Assembly (NCBI GenBank): GCA_900772775.1
Contig: CAAGRW010000152.1
Span: 1-33,091 of the forward strand
From: Candidatus Rifleibacteriota bacterium
Lineage (GTDB): Bacteria; Vulcanimicrobiota; Xenobia; Xenobiales; Xenobiaceae
DNA length: 33,091 nucleotides
Direction of reading: 5' to 3'
Under the pieces are notes generated by a model. The model was given only the letters and a program-made list of their open reading frames with translations, was not told where the DNA came from and ran no database searches. Positions 7,124-15,002 of this stretch are shown piece after piece. The position numbers were made by a program, and so were the translations under genes. Positions within the stretch are counted from its first letter, which is position 1, and the number at the start of each line of letters is the position of its first letter.

Positions 7124-8125
7124 TTGTTTGCAATAGACTGCATTAAAAATCAAAATTGGCACAAGGTTTGGTTGCTGATTTCGTTTTGTGCGCTTGTCTT
7201 TGGACTTATACTTCCGGCTCAGGCTGCGGAAAAAGAAATTATTTGCAGCAAGTGTGGGCAAGTAATCTACGGAACTTATTACCAATTTGGTAAAAAAATT
7301 CTCTGCCCTAAAGATCTACCTCGTTGCTCTGTTTGTGGTCGTACTTGCACAAATTACTATACTATGAACGACGGCAAAATCGTTTGTAAAGATGATGCTA
7401 TCGCCTCTGCTCCAGTTTGTTCCTGTTGTCACAAGCCCATATTGTCCGGAAAATATCTGCGCCTGAGAGACAATCTTTACTCTTGCAGCAAGTGTGAAAA
7501 AGCCGGTTTACCACGTTGTTTTCTTTGCAACTTGCCCATAAGCAGCGGAGGTTTGGTCTTTTCGGATGGCCGTCGCCTTTGCGCTTTCCATTCTGCTACT
7601 GCCGTCAATGATCAAACTTCCGCACAAGTCTATTTTCGTAAGGCCAAATCTCTAATAAATCAATATGTTTCTCCTTCTATCAACATCAATGATGTGGTAG
7701 TAACTATTCATATAGTTGACCAAAAAGTTTTAGCCGCAAAAATGCGTTCAGATTATGATGAAGAGCCTTCTCTGAAATTAACGTGCGGCAAGACTTTGGA
7801 ATACAATGTTGGAGGAGGCAAGAAAGTTTATCGCATCTATATCTTGCAAGGGCTGCCTTCTGAAGACTTTTTGACTACTATGATCCATGAATGCGGCCAT
7901 GTTTGGCAAATGTCCCATAGAGTTAGGCGCTTGGGATTGCGTCATCAGGAAGGCTTTTGTGAGTGGTTGAGTTACAAGGTAAATAAGCAATTGCGTCGCC
8001 AAACTCAAATCTTTTTATTGGAGAATAAAAAAGACCCTATCTATCATGCTGGTTTAGTAAACTATTTAGAGTTGGAATCGAAAAAAGGCAAAGAGGGAGT
8101 GCTGCGCAGTGCCTTAGGGTATTAG
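7124..8125 (+). CDS. Exported LIM-like zinc-finger protein with DA1-like metallopeptidase domain
   Basis: A 333-residue protein. A signal peptide ends near residue 35 (LILPAQAA). Residues 41-157 hold tandem Cys pairs (CSKC, CSVC, CSCC, CSKC, CFLC) with GKxxC spacers, like LIM/treble-clef fingers. Residues about 165-333 contain the zinc-peptidase motif HECGH (255-259) and, 16 residues later, EGFCEW (276-281), which can supply a third ligand. The run YILQGLPSEDFLTTMIHECGH closely resembles the DA1-like domain of plant DA1 peptidases, which also pair LIM fingers with HExxH. The start is TTG 7124, with GAGAGGG 12 bases upstream inside the preceding gene. Substrate is unknown; periplasmic or surface action is inferred from the signal peptide and the lytic-enzyme neighbour. 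Confidence 0.82.
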   Translation: MFAIDCIKNQNWHKVWLLISFCALVFGLILPAQAAEKEIICSKCGQVIYGTYYQFGKKILCPKDLPRCSVCGRTCTNYYTMNDGKIVCKDDAIASAPVCSCCHKPILSGKYLRLRDNLYSCSKCEKAGLPRCFLCNLPISSGGLVFSDGRRLCAFHSATAVNDQTSAQVYFRKAKSLINQYVSPSININDVVVTIHIVDQKVLAAKMRSDYDEEPSLKLTCGKTLEYNVGGGKKVYRIYILQGLPSEDFLTTMIHECGHVWQMSHRVRRLGLRHQEGFCEWLSYKVNKQLRRQTQIFLLENKKDPIYHAGLVNYLELESKKGKEGVLRSALGY

Positions 8126-8196
8126 GGCAGGTATTGGCCGGATGATATAGAAAAAGCGCCTAATTGAAAGTGTAAATTCAGGGAGATTTTTAGATT

Positions 8197-9096
8197 ATGG
8201 CTGAAGAGCGCCGTCCCATTTTGCAAGGCGAATATAAGCTAGTTAGTGTTTTGGAGACTGTTGGAGACAGTATCATCTATCGCAGTCAGTCTGTAAGCCA
8301 TTCCGAGCGCGTATATGCCATTCGTGAGTTCAAACTTGAGGGATACGAAGCTCCTGAAAAGAGAGCAATGGTATCTTCTTACTTCCAGCCTATTGCTCAA
8401 GGATACATGGATTTTATTGATCCCTGTCTTACTTCTCTGCGCGACTTCTTTATTGAGAATGGTTACATTTATTTCGTATTCGATTATGTGCCCGGACGTC
8501 GTTTGAGCGAGTATTTCCGAGCTCGTCAACGTCCTTTCCCCGAAAATTTGGCTTTGGATATAGCTTATAAAGTTGCTAAAGCTTTAGAAACGCTCCATTC
8601 CAGCAAGCCTGTCAAGTTCTTTGCTGATATGTCCATGTCCAATATCATTTTGGCTTCTAATGGCTACGCTATGTTGACAGACTACGGCTTAGGAAAACTT
8701 TTGGTAGATTTGCCTGTTGATGCCCCTCGTATGGGTACTATAGGTTATGCCGCTCCCGAGCAATATGGTTTAGCCGGTATTGTTAGCCAGTCTACCGATA
8801 TTTATGGCTTAGGCGTACTCATGCATCAGATGGTTACTTACATAGATCCTGTTGACCATCCTGGAAAGTTGGCTCCTATTGCTGATGTAAATCCGGCTAT
8901 TAGCGATGAGTACATCAAGATTGTACGTACTGCTACTCGCACAGATCCCAAGAAACGCTTCTTATCTGCTGCCGATATGGCTGCGGCTATCCGCTCTATC
9001 TCTCCCGGTAGAGGCAAGAGCTATAAAGTTTTGAAACGCGATTTGTGGGGCGAGTTTGTAGCTTCTTTGAAGGCTCCCTTTACAAGCGCCAAGTAG
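8197..9096 (+). CDS. Hanks-type protein kinase with degenerate catalytic motifs, probable pseudokinase
   Basis: A 299-residue cytoplasmic protein with an almost complete eukaryotic-like kinase fold and no membrane segment. The activation-loop end (AAPEQYG, 185-191), STDIYGLG (199-206) and the C-lobe are well kept. Key sites are altered: the glycine-rich loop (LETVGDSIIY) lacks its glycines, the beta3 lysine is Arg43 (YAIREF), HRD is FAD (142-144) and the catalytic-loop lysine is Ser146. Asp144, Asn149 and the metal-binding Asp162 (DYG) remain. It may bind nucleotide but transfer phosphate poorly, acting as a scaffold or sensor. GGGAG lies 11 bases before ATG 8197. A terminator follows. The partner is not evident. 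Confidence 0.88.
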   Translation: MAEERRPILQGEYKLVSVLETVGDSIIYRSQSVSHSERVYAIREFKLEGYEAPEKRAMVSSYFQPIAQGYMDFIDPCLTSLRDFFIENGYIYFVFDYVPGRRLSEYFRARQRPFPENLALDIAYKVAKALETLHSSKPVKFFADMSMSNIILASNGYAMLTDYGLGKLLVDLPVDAPRMGTIGYAAPEQYGLAGIVSQSTDIYGLGVLMHQMVTYIDPVDHPGKLAPIADVNPAISDEYIKIVRTATRTDPKKRFLSAADMAAAIRSISPGRGKSYKVLKRDLWGEFVASLKAPFTSAK

Positions 9097-9123
9097 TTTC
9101 TGCCTATTAAGCCTTTAGACCAA

Positions 9124-9161
9124 AGTGGTTGTTTTCTTTAGGAAAACAACTGCTTTTTTTT
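9124..9161 (+). terminator. Terminator of the kinase-like gene
   Basis: GTTGTTTTC pairs with GAAAACAAC across TTTAG, extended by weaker outer pairs, and is followed directly by GCTTTTTTTT. Its position after the stop at 9096 and the T-tract fit intrinsic termination of the plus-strand transcript. Confidence 0.85.
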
Positions 9162-9171
9162 ATAGGTAACA

Positions 9172-9226
9172 AAAAAGCTTCCGAATCTTTAGAGGATTGC
9201 ACCCGCTTTAAGACTCAGAAGCTTTC
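9172..9226 (-). terminator. Terminator of the TPR gene
   Basis: On the minus strand AAAGCTTCTGA pairs with TCGGAAGCTTT (one G-U pair) and a T-run follows. It lies about 40 bases past the stop of the minus-strand TPR gene. The loop is long (about 30 bases). Confidence 0.7.
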
Positions 9227-9267
9227 TTAGCGTGTTCTTGTTTGCAATAGCTAAGAACAGCGAAAAA

Positions 9268-10557
9268 TTAAAGAAGCTTTACTTTTTCGGCCATCTTAAT
9301 TTTGTCCGGAGGTATTTCGGCCATACCTACACGATATTTACCGTCGACAATACCTTTTTCATCGATAGTGTGGCCTTGCTGTTTCAGTTGATTGAAGTAT
9401 TGCTCGGCTACTTTTTCTCTGGGAATAGCTCTGTCGGACTCGATAGCTACGTTGGTATTTTCAACCGGCTTGTTGTTTTCGTCTACAAAGAAGAAGCCCC
9501 AGTGTACCAAGCGGCCTAAAAGGCGCAGACCTTCGCGATGGTGACTGACGGCGGCTCCGAGACGAGCTCTGCTCTCTTCGTGGTGGCCCAAGGAATTTTC
9601 GATGCCGGCTAAGTGACGCAATAAAGAAGCTATTTGTAAATGTAATTCTCCGCTTTGGGGCAGAGCTTTAATACCTTCTTCAAATACAGCCAAAGCTTTG
9701 TCAAATTCGTTGCGGCGCACGTAGTAGTGGGCTTTATGGAACCAAAGTTCGGGACTGTCGGGATCGAGCTCAATAGCTTTTTCGAAAGAAGCGACAGCCT
9801 CGGCTTGACGATCTTCAATAAGAGCTAAGGAGATACCGTTAATTACATAAAGCTTAGCCTGGTCGGGATATTTGGCTAAAGCGGGCTCCAAGATCTTAAC
9901 GGCGGACTCAGGCTCTCCCATACGATCGTAAGTCATGGCCATATTGCCGATAGGAATGTAGTCGTCGGGATTCAGCTCTAAAGATTTATCGAAGAATTCC
10001 TTAGCCGTTTCGAGTTCTTTTTGGTTGGCTTCCTGATCATCCGAATGGATATTGTTCATATGAGCTTCACCAATGTGGTTGAGAACTCTGGCTCTGTCTA
10101 CATTGCTGAGATCGGTCTTTAAGGCTTCGGTCAAGCACTCGATGGCTTCGGAGAAATGGCCCAGCTTGAGTAAGCAATTACCCAAAAGAAGTTTTACTTT
10201 AGGGTAGTTGGGATCAAGCTGATTGACTTTATCAAAGCATCCGGCAGCTTGACCAAGGTTGTCATGCTCGCTTAAAAAAGCACCAAGTTCGAAAAGGCAA
10301 TCCGTATTTTCCGGCATGTCTTTGCAAGCTTGAGTGAGAACCTTGAAAGCTTCGCTGGGTTTGTCCATATCTTGAAGCAAACCTGATTTGGCGCAGTAAG
10401 CTTTGCCATTTTGAGGGGCAAGTTTAATAGCTTTTTCTACTGCTTTGAGGGCTTCTTCAAGATTGTCGTCGTCTTCTAATTGCTCGGCCAGCTCCAGAAG
10501 CTCATCTGCGCTGGAGATGGAATCTATGTCTTTAGTCATAATTTGCGCATATTCCAT
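9268..10557 (-). CDS. TPR-repeat protein
   Basis: A 429-residue soluble protein made mostly of tetratricopeptide repeats, seen as recurring A-x-x-x-F/Y-x-x-A-I/L-x-L-x-P units (EEALKAVEKAIKLAPQN, GQAAGCFDKVNQLDPNY, SEAIECLTEALK, AKEFFDKSLELNPDD, AVASFEKAIELDPDS, DKALAVFEEGIKALPQS). It has no signal peptide, so it is likely a cytoplasmic interaction scaffold. About 100 C-terminal residues after the repeats are not recognised. ATG 10557 is preferred (AGGAAAAG about 10 bases upstream); the open frame extends to 10662, but that would run through the tRNA promoter. Its partners are unknown. Confidence 0.88.
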   Translation of the reverse strand: MEYAQIMTKDIDSISSADELLELAEQLEDDDNLEEALKAVEKAIKLAPQNGKAYCAKSGLLQDMDKPSEAFKVLTQACKDMPENTDCLFELGAFLSEHDNLGQAAGCFDKVNQLDPNYPKVKLLLGNCLLKLGHFSEAIECLTEALKTDLSNVDRARVLNHIGEAHMNNIHSDDQEANQKELETAKEFFDKSLELNPDDYIPIGNMAMTYDRMGEPESAVKILEPALAKYPDQAKLYVINGISLALIEDRQAEAVASFEKAIELDPDSPELWFHKAHYYVRRNEFDKALAVFEEGIKALPQSGELHLQIASLLRHLAGIENSLGHHEESRARLGAAVSHHREGLRLLGRLVHWGFFFVDENNKPVENTNVAIESDRAIPREKVAEQYFNQLKQQGHTIDEKGIVDGKYRVGMAEIPPDKIKMAEKVKLL

Positions 10558-10628
10558 TGAGATAGGTCTTTTCCTGTTGCAATTGGAAGCGCTACGGTTT
10601 ACAAGCGGTGGAAATTGTAAGTTTAAGC

Positions 10629-10657
10629 TTGACAAGTGATGAATAAATGTGCATAAT
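10629..10657 (+). promoter_or_regulatory. Sigma70-type promoter of tRNA-Leu
   Basis: TTGACA (10629-10634), a 17-base spacer and CATAAT (10652-10657) give near-consensus -35 and -10 boxes. Transcription would begin about 36 bases before the mature tRNA. It lies in the gap between the divergent TPR gene and the tRNA. Confidence 0.8.
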
Positions 10658-10699
10658 ACCACCCGTGGTCAGCCGGTGACGGTTGGCGTTCGCTTGTAT

Positions 10700-10785
10700 G
10701 CGGGAGTGGCGGAACGGTAGACGCACGGGACTTAAAATCCCGAGTCCGCGAGGGCGTGAGGGTTCAAATCCCTCCTCCCGTACCA
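10700..10785 (+). tRNA. tRNA-Leu (anticodon UAA)
   Basis: A cloverleaf can be drawn. The acceptor arm GCGGGAG pairs with CTCCCGT (G-U at the first pair). The anticodon stem-loop GGGACTTAAAATCCC carries TAA. A long variable arm is typical of class II leucine tRNAs, the T-arm GAGGGTTCAAATCCCTC is standard, and CCA is encoded at 10783-10785. It decodes UUA and, by wobble, UUG. Flanked by a strong promoter and a terminator, so it is probably a single-tRNA transcript, with possible read-through into the next gene. Confidence 0.97.
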
Positions 10786-10798
10786 CAAACGGAAGAGG

Positions 10799-10834
10799 AA
10801 AGCAGTGGATTTTGGTCCGCTGCTTTTTTTTTTG
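10799..10834 (+). terminator. Terminator after tRNA-Leu
   Basis: AAGCAGTGGA pairs with TCCGCTGCTT (one G-U pair) over a short TTTTGG loop, followed by ten T. It lies only about 28 bases before the next start codon, so it could also act as an attenuator of the hydrolase gene. Confidence 0.88.
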
Positions 10835-10862
10835 CAAAAATTGTTATAAGGATATACGTAGA

Positions 10863-11738
10863 ATGGCTGACAATTTGATAAACAACTATGATAATAAGTC
10901 TGGTCGTTCCCTAAGCAAAGAAAAAATGACAAATTTTTGCCAAGATGCGCTCTTAACTGAAGTCGGCTCCGGTTTAGCTTTTTTTAAATTGTCTGAACGA
11001 AATGAGGAATTAAAGGAAAAAGTTGGCTCGCTTTCGTCTATTAGCGGCTACAACTTGGATAAACAATTTAGAGCGGCCAGCACTATAAAAATTCCCATTG
11101 TGGCGGCTTTATTTTATGAAGCTTTGCACGGTCGTATCAATTTGGCCGACTCAGTTCTAGTCTCAGAATCAGATATTGTAGAGGGAGGCATTCTCTGCGA
11201 AGTCGGTGTGGGGCGCAGCTTTAGTTGGCGCGAATTAGCTCGCTTAGCTATCGTTGTTAGCGATAATAGCGCTTCCAATATAATTATTAAAAAATTGGGC
11301 TTCAATTTTATCAATTCTTTTCTTAAGGATGTTTTACAAACTCGTCATACCGTATTAAATCGCTATTTTATGGCTTCGCCTCAAGAAATGGGCGAAAATT
11401 ACACTTCGGCTCGAGATTTGGCTTCCATGATGATTTCTCTTTGGCAAGGCCATATTCTGGATAAAGCTTACAATGATGAATTTTGGGCCATTTTAAGTAG
11501 ACAGCAATTTATTGAAAAATTGCCTTCTCGTATTTTGGGTCAAGTACAAAACTACAATAAAACAGGCGAATTAGATGATGGCGCTCGCCATGATGCTTCT
11601 GTCTTTACTTATCAGTCTAAAGTTTGGGGATTGGTAGCTTTAACTGATCAACAAAAATTGCCCGCTTGGCAAATAGATCTAGCTATGGGCGCTTGGTCGG
11701 AGCGAGTGTTTCACGCTCTGGTACAAGAGGCAAACTAA
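10863..11738 (+). CDS. Class A beta-lactamase-fold serine hydrolase without the general-base Glu
   Basis: A 291-residue protein with the serine-transpeptidase/beta-lactamase motifs: STIK (Ser73, Lys76), SDN (133-135) and KTG (233-235). The Ser-to-SDN spacing of 60 residues equals that of class A enzymes. The omega-loop region (about 160-180) has no ExxLN, so the deacylating Glu is missing and it is unlikely to be an efficient beta-lactamase; it may be a peptidase or esterase-like relative. No signal peptide is visible from ATG 10863, which has AAGGAT 9 bases upstream, and that is odd for this fold. No better upstream start exists, because the frame would run into the terminator and tRNA. Confidence 0.85.
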   Translation: MADNLINNYDNKSGRSLSKEKMTNFCQDALLTEVGSGLAFFKLSERNEELKEKVGSLSSISGYNLDKQFRAASTIKIPIVAALFYEALHGRINLADSVLVSESDIVEGGILCEVGVGRSFSWRELARLAIVVSDNSASNIIIKKLGFNFINSFLKDVLQTRHTVLNRYFMASPQEMGENYTSARDLASMMISLWQGHILDKAYNDEFWAILSRQQFIEKLPSRILGQVQNYNKTGELDDGARHDASVFTYQSKVWGLVALTDQQKLPAWQIDLAMGAWSERVFHALVQEAN

Positions 11739-11859
11739 AATAGTACCTTTTCCTACCAGCAAACAAAGGAACGCAAGTGAGCAGAGTAAAAACTTTGCTT
11801 ATATTTTCTGCGGTAAAAGTTTTTATCAAAAGATCGTTTTTTGGAGAATATTACACATT

Positions 11860-12774
11860 ATGCACAGTGCTAAAGAATTTCACAGCGGCTTTGTTGCCTT
11901 AGTCGGACGTCCCAATGTGGGTAAGTCTACTTTGCTCAATGCTATTTTGGGTACTAAAGTAGCCATTACTTCCGGCATGCCGCAGACAACGCGCCATAGA
12001 GTTTTGGGAGTAAGTCACTCTCGCGATTGCCAAATCGTTTTTGTTGATACTCCCGGATTTCACCCAGCAGAGACTCGTTTGGGCGAATGGATGCTCGATT
12101 CTGCCAAAACTGAAGGCAGTGAAGCTGATGTTACTGTCATGGTGGTAGATGCTACTTGCAAGCCCAGCGACGAAGATCGTATGGTGGCCAAATTCTTAGC
12201 TGAGGAAGTGCATTCTCCCAAGTTGTTGGTTATAAATAAGGTAGATAAAGTAGTCCCCAAAGAAGCTTTGTTGCCTCGTATGGAAGCCTACCGCAGCTTA
12301 GGCGATTTTGTGGATGTTTATCCAGTTTCGGCTAAAGATGGTGACAATTTGCCCGAATTGCTCGAGCATTTGCGTAAAATGATGCCAGTTGGCACTCCTT
12401 ATTTCCCCGAAGAGCAAATTACCGATCAAGACGACGAGCGTCGAGCTGAAGAAATTATTCGTGAAAAAGTGTTACGCTGCACTTATAAAGAGGTTCCTCA
12501 TGCTGTGGCTGTCAAAGTTGAAGAGTGTCGTCCGGCTGTAAAAAATGAACATGTGCAATATCTTAGGGCGGTCATTTATGTGGAACGCGAAGGTCAAAAG
12601 CACATTATTTTGGGGCGTAAAGGTGAGAAATTGCGCGATATTGGCGCTGCAGCCCGAGAAGAATTAGAAGAATTGTTCGGTCGAAAAGTCTATCTTGACT
12701 TATGGATTAAGGTAAAAGAAGATTGGCGTGATCGTCCCGATTGGTTACGCGCTTTCGGTTACGACTACGAATAA
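11860..12774 (+). CDS. era: GTPase Era
   Basis: A 304-residue Era: P-loop GRPNVGKST (16-24), DTPG (63-66), NKVD (126-129) and SAK (157-159), then a C-terminal KH domain of about 100 residues containing GRKGEKLRDIG. Era binds the 3' end of 16S rRNA and assists 30S subunit maturation at the inner membrane. The length is normal. ATG 11860 has GGAGA 12 bases upstream. The gap of about 120 bases before it shows no clear promoter. A weak hairpin follows. Confidence 0.97.
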   Translation: MHSAKEFHSGFVALVGRPNVGKSTLLNAILGTKVAITSGMPQTTRHRVLGVSHSRDCQIVFVDTPGFHPAETRLGEWMLDSAKTEGSEADVTVMVVDATCKPSDEDRMVAKFLAEEVHSPKLLVINKVDKVVPKEALLPRMEAYRSLGDFVDVYPVSAKDGDNLPELLEHLRKMMPVGTPYFPEEQITDQDDERRAEEIIREKVLRCTYKEVPHAVAVKVEECRPAVKNEHVQYLRAVIYVEREGQKHIILGRKGEKLRDIGAAAREELEELFGRKVYLDLWIKVKEDWRDRPDWLRAFGYDYE

Positions 12775-12776
12775 GT

Positions 12777-12823
12777 AAAGTTTTGTTGGCTGTCTTTAGC
12801 TAGGCAGGCTTGGCAAACTTTTT
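12777..12823 (+). terminator. Possible weak terminator after era
   Basis: AAAGTTTTG can pair with CAAACTTT with one bulged T across a long loop that has further short pairings, and TTTT follows. The stem is AT-rich and weaker than the other terminators in the window. Confidence 0.4.
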
Positions 12824-12917
12824 AGCGTAAAATCAAAGAGCTTTTTTTGTCTGTAGTTAAGTTGCGGATAAGAAATACATTCATAGCGTCTCACGAAGGC
12901 GCAGGAGGCAGTGTTAA

Positions 12918-13601
12918 GTGGAAAATAAACAAATTACCGGACGCATGATTGGCGACATGATCGATCATACTCTTCTCAAGGCTGATGCCGTAAAAGATCA
13001 GATTATCAAAATTTGTGAAGAAGCCCGCCAATACAAATTCGCTTCCGTGTGTGTCAACCCCGGCTGGGTCAGCACTGCTGCCGAAGCTTTGCGCGGCTCT
13101 TCCGTAAAAGTTTGCACCGTGATCGGTTTTCCTTTAGGAGCTACTACCAGCTTCGCCAAAGCTTGCGAAACCAGAGATTCTATCGCCAATGGTGCTGACG
13201 AAGTAGATATGGTTATCAATGTCGGCGCTTTGAAAGCCGGTGACGACGAATTTGTCGAAAAAGATATTCGTGCCGTAGTGGAAGCTGCCGGCGGACGCTT
13301 GGTAAAATGTATTTTGGAAACAGCTATGCTGACCGATGAAGAAGTTGAAAGAGCCTGTCGCTTGGCCGTTAAAGGCGGTACCGATTTCGTTAAGACTTCC
13401 ACCGGCTTCGGCCCTGGCGGTGCCACTGTGCATCATGTCGCTCTTATGCGCAAAACCGTAGGCAACGACATTGGCGTCAAAGCTTCTGGCGGCATTCACG
13501 ATTTTGAAAGTGCTGTTGCTTTGGTTGAAGCTGGAGCCAATCGTATTGGCGCTAGCGCTTCCATCAAAATTATGCAAGGCGATCCCAACTTCAAAATGTA
13601 A
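12918..13601 (+). CDS. deoC: Deoxyribose-phosphate aldolase DeoC
   Basis: A 227-residue class I aldolase that splits 2-deoxyribose 5-phosphate into glyceraldehyde 3-phosphate and acetaldehyde during deoxynucleoside salvage. Family motifs are present: DHTLLK (16-21), VIGFPLGA, DEVDMV with catalytic Asp97, DFVKTSTGFGPGGAT with the Schiff-base Lys159, and GVKASGGI with Lys188. The start is GTG 12918, with AGGAGG 9 bases upstream. No other deo gene is adjacent. Between era and recO it appears to be a single-gene unit closed by its own terminator. Confidence 0.97.
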   Translation: MENKQITGRMIGDMIDHTLLKADAVKDQIIKICEEARQYKFASVCVNPGWVSTAAEALRGSSVKVCTVIGFPLGATTSFAKACETRDSIANGADEVDMVINVGALKAGDDEFVEKDIRAVVEAAGGRLVKCILETAMLTDEEVERACRLAVKGGTDFVKTSTGFGPGGATVHHVALMRKTVGNDIGVKASGGIHDFESAVALVEAGANRIGASASIKIMQGDPNFKM

Positions 13602-13619
13602 GTTCTATTTTTAGTATGG

Positions 13620-13673
13620 AGCCGAACCTTAAAAATGAGTTAGCTTAACCAGCTTTAAGGTTTGGCTTTTTTT
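13620..13673 (+). terminator. Terminator after deoC
   Basis: AGCCGAACCTTAAA pairs with TTTAAGGTTTGGCT (one G-U pair) over a loop of about 20 bases that has its own small hairpin; seven T follow. It ends just 14 bases before the recO start. Confidence 0.88.
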
Positions 13674-13687
13674 GTTTGATAAAGCTT

Positions 13688-14485
13688 ATGGGTGAACTTT
13701 TTTCTGCTAGAAGTATCGTGCTGCATCGTCGTCATCTCAACGAAAGTTCTGAAGTTGTGCTGTTACTCAGTTCCGACAAGGGACGTATTGACGCCGTATG
13801 CAGCGGAATCAACAAACCGCACAGTTCATTGCGCGGTAAAGTCGAACCTTTTACCGAATTTGAAGGCTTTTTTGTCAAAGGGCGCGGTTCGTTAGCTCGT
13901 CTAACTCAAGCCAAAACTATAAAAGTTAGGCCTGCTTTTTATGCCGACTACGAATGTTTGTGCTGGGGCAGCTATTTATTGGAACTTTTTGCCTCGGTAG
14001 CTCCTGGGTTACAAGAAGGTGGCTACGTAGCTGAGCCTTCTGAATGTAATCGCTTTTATGGTATTTTAGCTGAAGCTTTAGATAATTTAAGTGCTTACCC
14101 ACGCAAAGGAGTGGCCGTTTCAGTGTGGGTTCTATGGCATTTACTGCAGCTTCTGGGTTCGGCTCCAGACTTAGATAAATGTACTTTGTGTGGAGCAAAT
14201 AGTTGTCTAACCAGCTTTAGTTCTACTGCTGGAGGTCTACTTTGCGAGCGTTGTGCCGCCAGACGTTTGGAAGCAGTGGAAATTTGTCCTGAAGTAGTTT
14301 CACTCTGGCAGCAATTTCTCGGAGCTTCTTTGACGGAGTCTTTGCAACGGCGTTATATGCCCTCCGTTTATGCTGAAGCTGAATATCTTTTATGGGAACA
14401 TTTTTATTTGAATTGGCATATAAATTTAAAATCACGCCGTTTATTGCAAATAGGGAAGAAAAGTCTTGAGAGTTTTAGGCATTGA
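13688..14485 (+). CDS. recO: DNA repair protein RecO
   Basis: A 265-residue RecO: an N-terminal OB fold (SIVLHRRHLNESSEVVLLLSSDKGRIDAVCSG) followed by a helical domain with a four-Cys zinc site (C165, C168, C186, C189: CTLCG and LCERC). RecO works with RecR to load RecA on SSB-coated single-stranded DNA in the RecFOR pathway. The ATG at 13688 fits the family N-terminus, but no good ribosome site is present; a TTG at 13676 adds four residues. The gene begins just after the deoC terminator, so its promoter is unclear. It overlaps ruvX by 20 bases. Confidence 0.93.
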   Translation: MGELFSARSIVLHRRHLNESSEVVLLLSSDKGRIDAVCSGINKPHSSLRGKVEPFTEFEGFFVKGRGSLARLTQAKTIKVRPAFYADYECLCWGSYLLELFASVAPGLQEGGYVAEPSECNRFYGILAEALDNLSAYPRKGVAVSVWVLWHLLQLLGSAPDLDKCTLCGANSCLTSFSSTAGGLLCERCAARRLEAVEICPEVVSLWQQFLGASLTESLQRRYMPSVYAEAEYLLWEHFYLNWHINLKSRRLLQIGKKSLESFRH

Positions 14486-14912
14486 CTTAGGAGAAAAAAG
14501 GGTCGGCTTAGCTATTTCCGATCCTATGGGTATGATCGCTAGTCCGTACGATGTTTGGGATGGCCGCGATCGCGATGGCTTGCCAGGGCGTATCCGTCGT
14601 TTGGTAGAAGAGCGTTCTATCGGCACCGTGGTAGTGGGATTGCCTAATCGCACCGACCGTCTGGGAGGCGAAAAAGCTGAAGCTTGTGAAGCGTTTGCTC
14701 AGCAATTGCGCGAGCGCTTATCGGTGCCAGTTGAAATGATGGATGAACGTTTAACCACTGTTATGGCTCATCAAGCTATGCGTGAAGGCGGAATGAAAGA
14801 AAAGAAGCGCCGCCAATCTGTCGATAAAATAGCTGCAGTTATTATTCTGCAGAGTTGGTTGGATAAAAAGAGCAGACCGGGAAATTTTGACCCTCCGGAA
14901 TGGGATTTTTAG
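14466..14912 (+). CDS. ruvX: Pre-16S rRNA nuclease / RuvX (YqgF)
   Basis: A 148-residue RNase H-fold nuclease: VLGIDLGEKRVGLAISDP at the N-terminus, VVVGLPNRTDR in the middle, DERLTTVMA and a C-terminal SVDKIAAVIILQSWL with the conserved Asp. Family members are implicated in maturation of the 5' end of 16S rRNA and were earlier proposed as Holliday-junction resolvases. The start is TTG 14466 inside the recO tail, with GGGAAG about 7 bases upstream, so translation is probably coupled to recO. Confidence 0.95.
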   Translation: MRVLGIDLGEKRVGLAISDPMGMIASPYDVWDGRDRDGLPGRIRRLVEERSIGTVVVGLPNRTDRLGGEKAEACEAFAQQLRERLSVPVEMMDERLTTVMAHQAMREGGMKEKKRRQSVDKIAAVIILQSWLDKKSRPGNFDPPEWDF

Positions 14913-15002
14913 AAAGTAGCTTTTTACTTTGGCCATTGATAACAAGGATTGTGAGCTTTACTTCCGCAATAGACTATCCTTTTTTGAAAGAGAGAGCGGC
15001 CT

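Noticed and set aside
13134..13577. Minus-strand 147-codon frame
   Set aside because: Antisense to deoC, which has all its catalytic motifs; open only because of codon composition.
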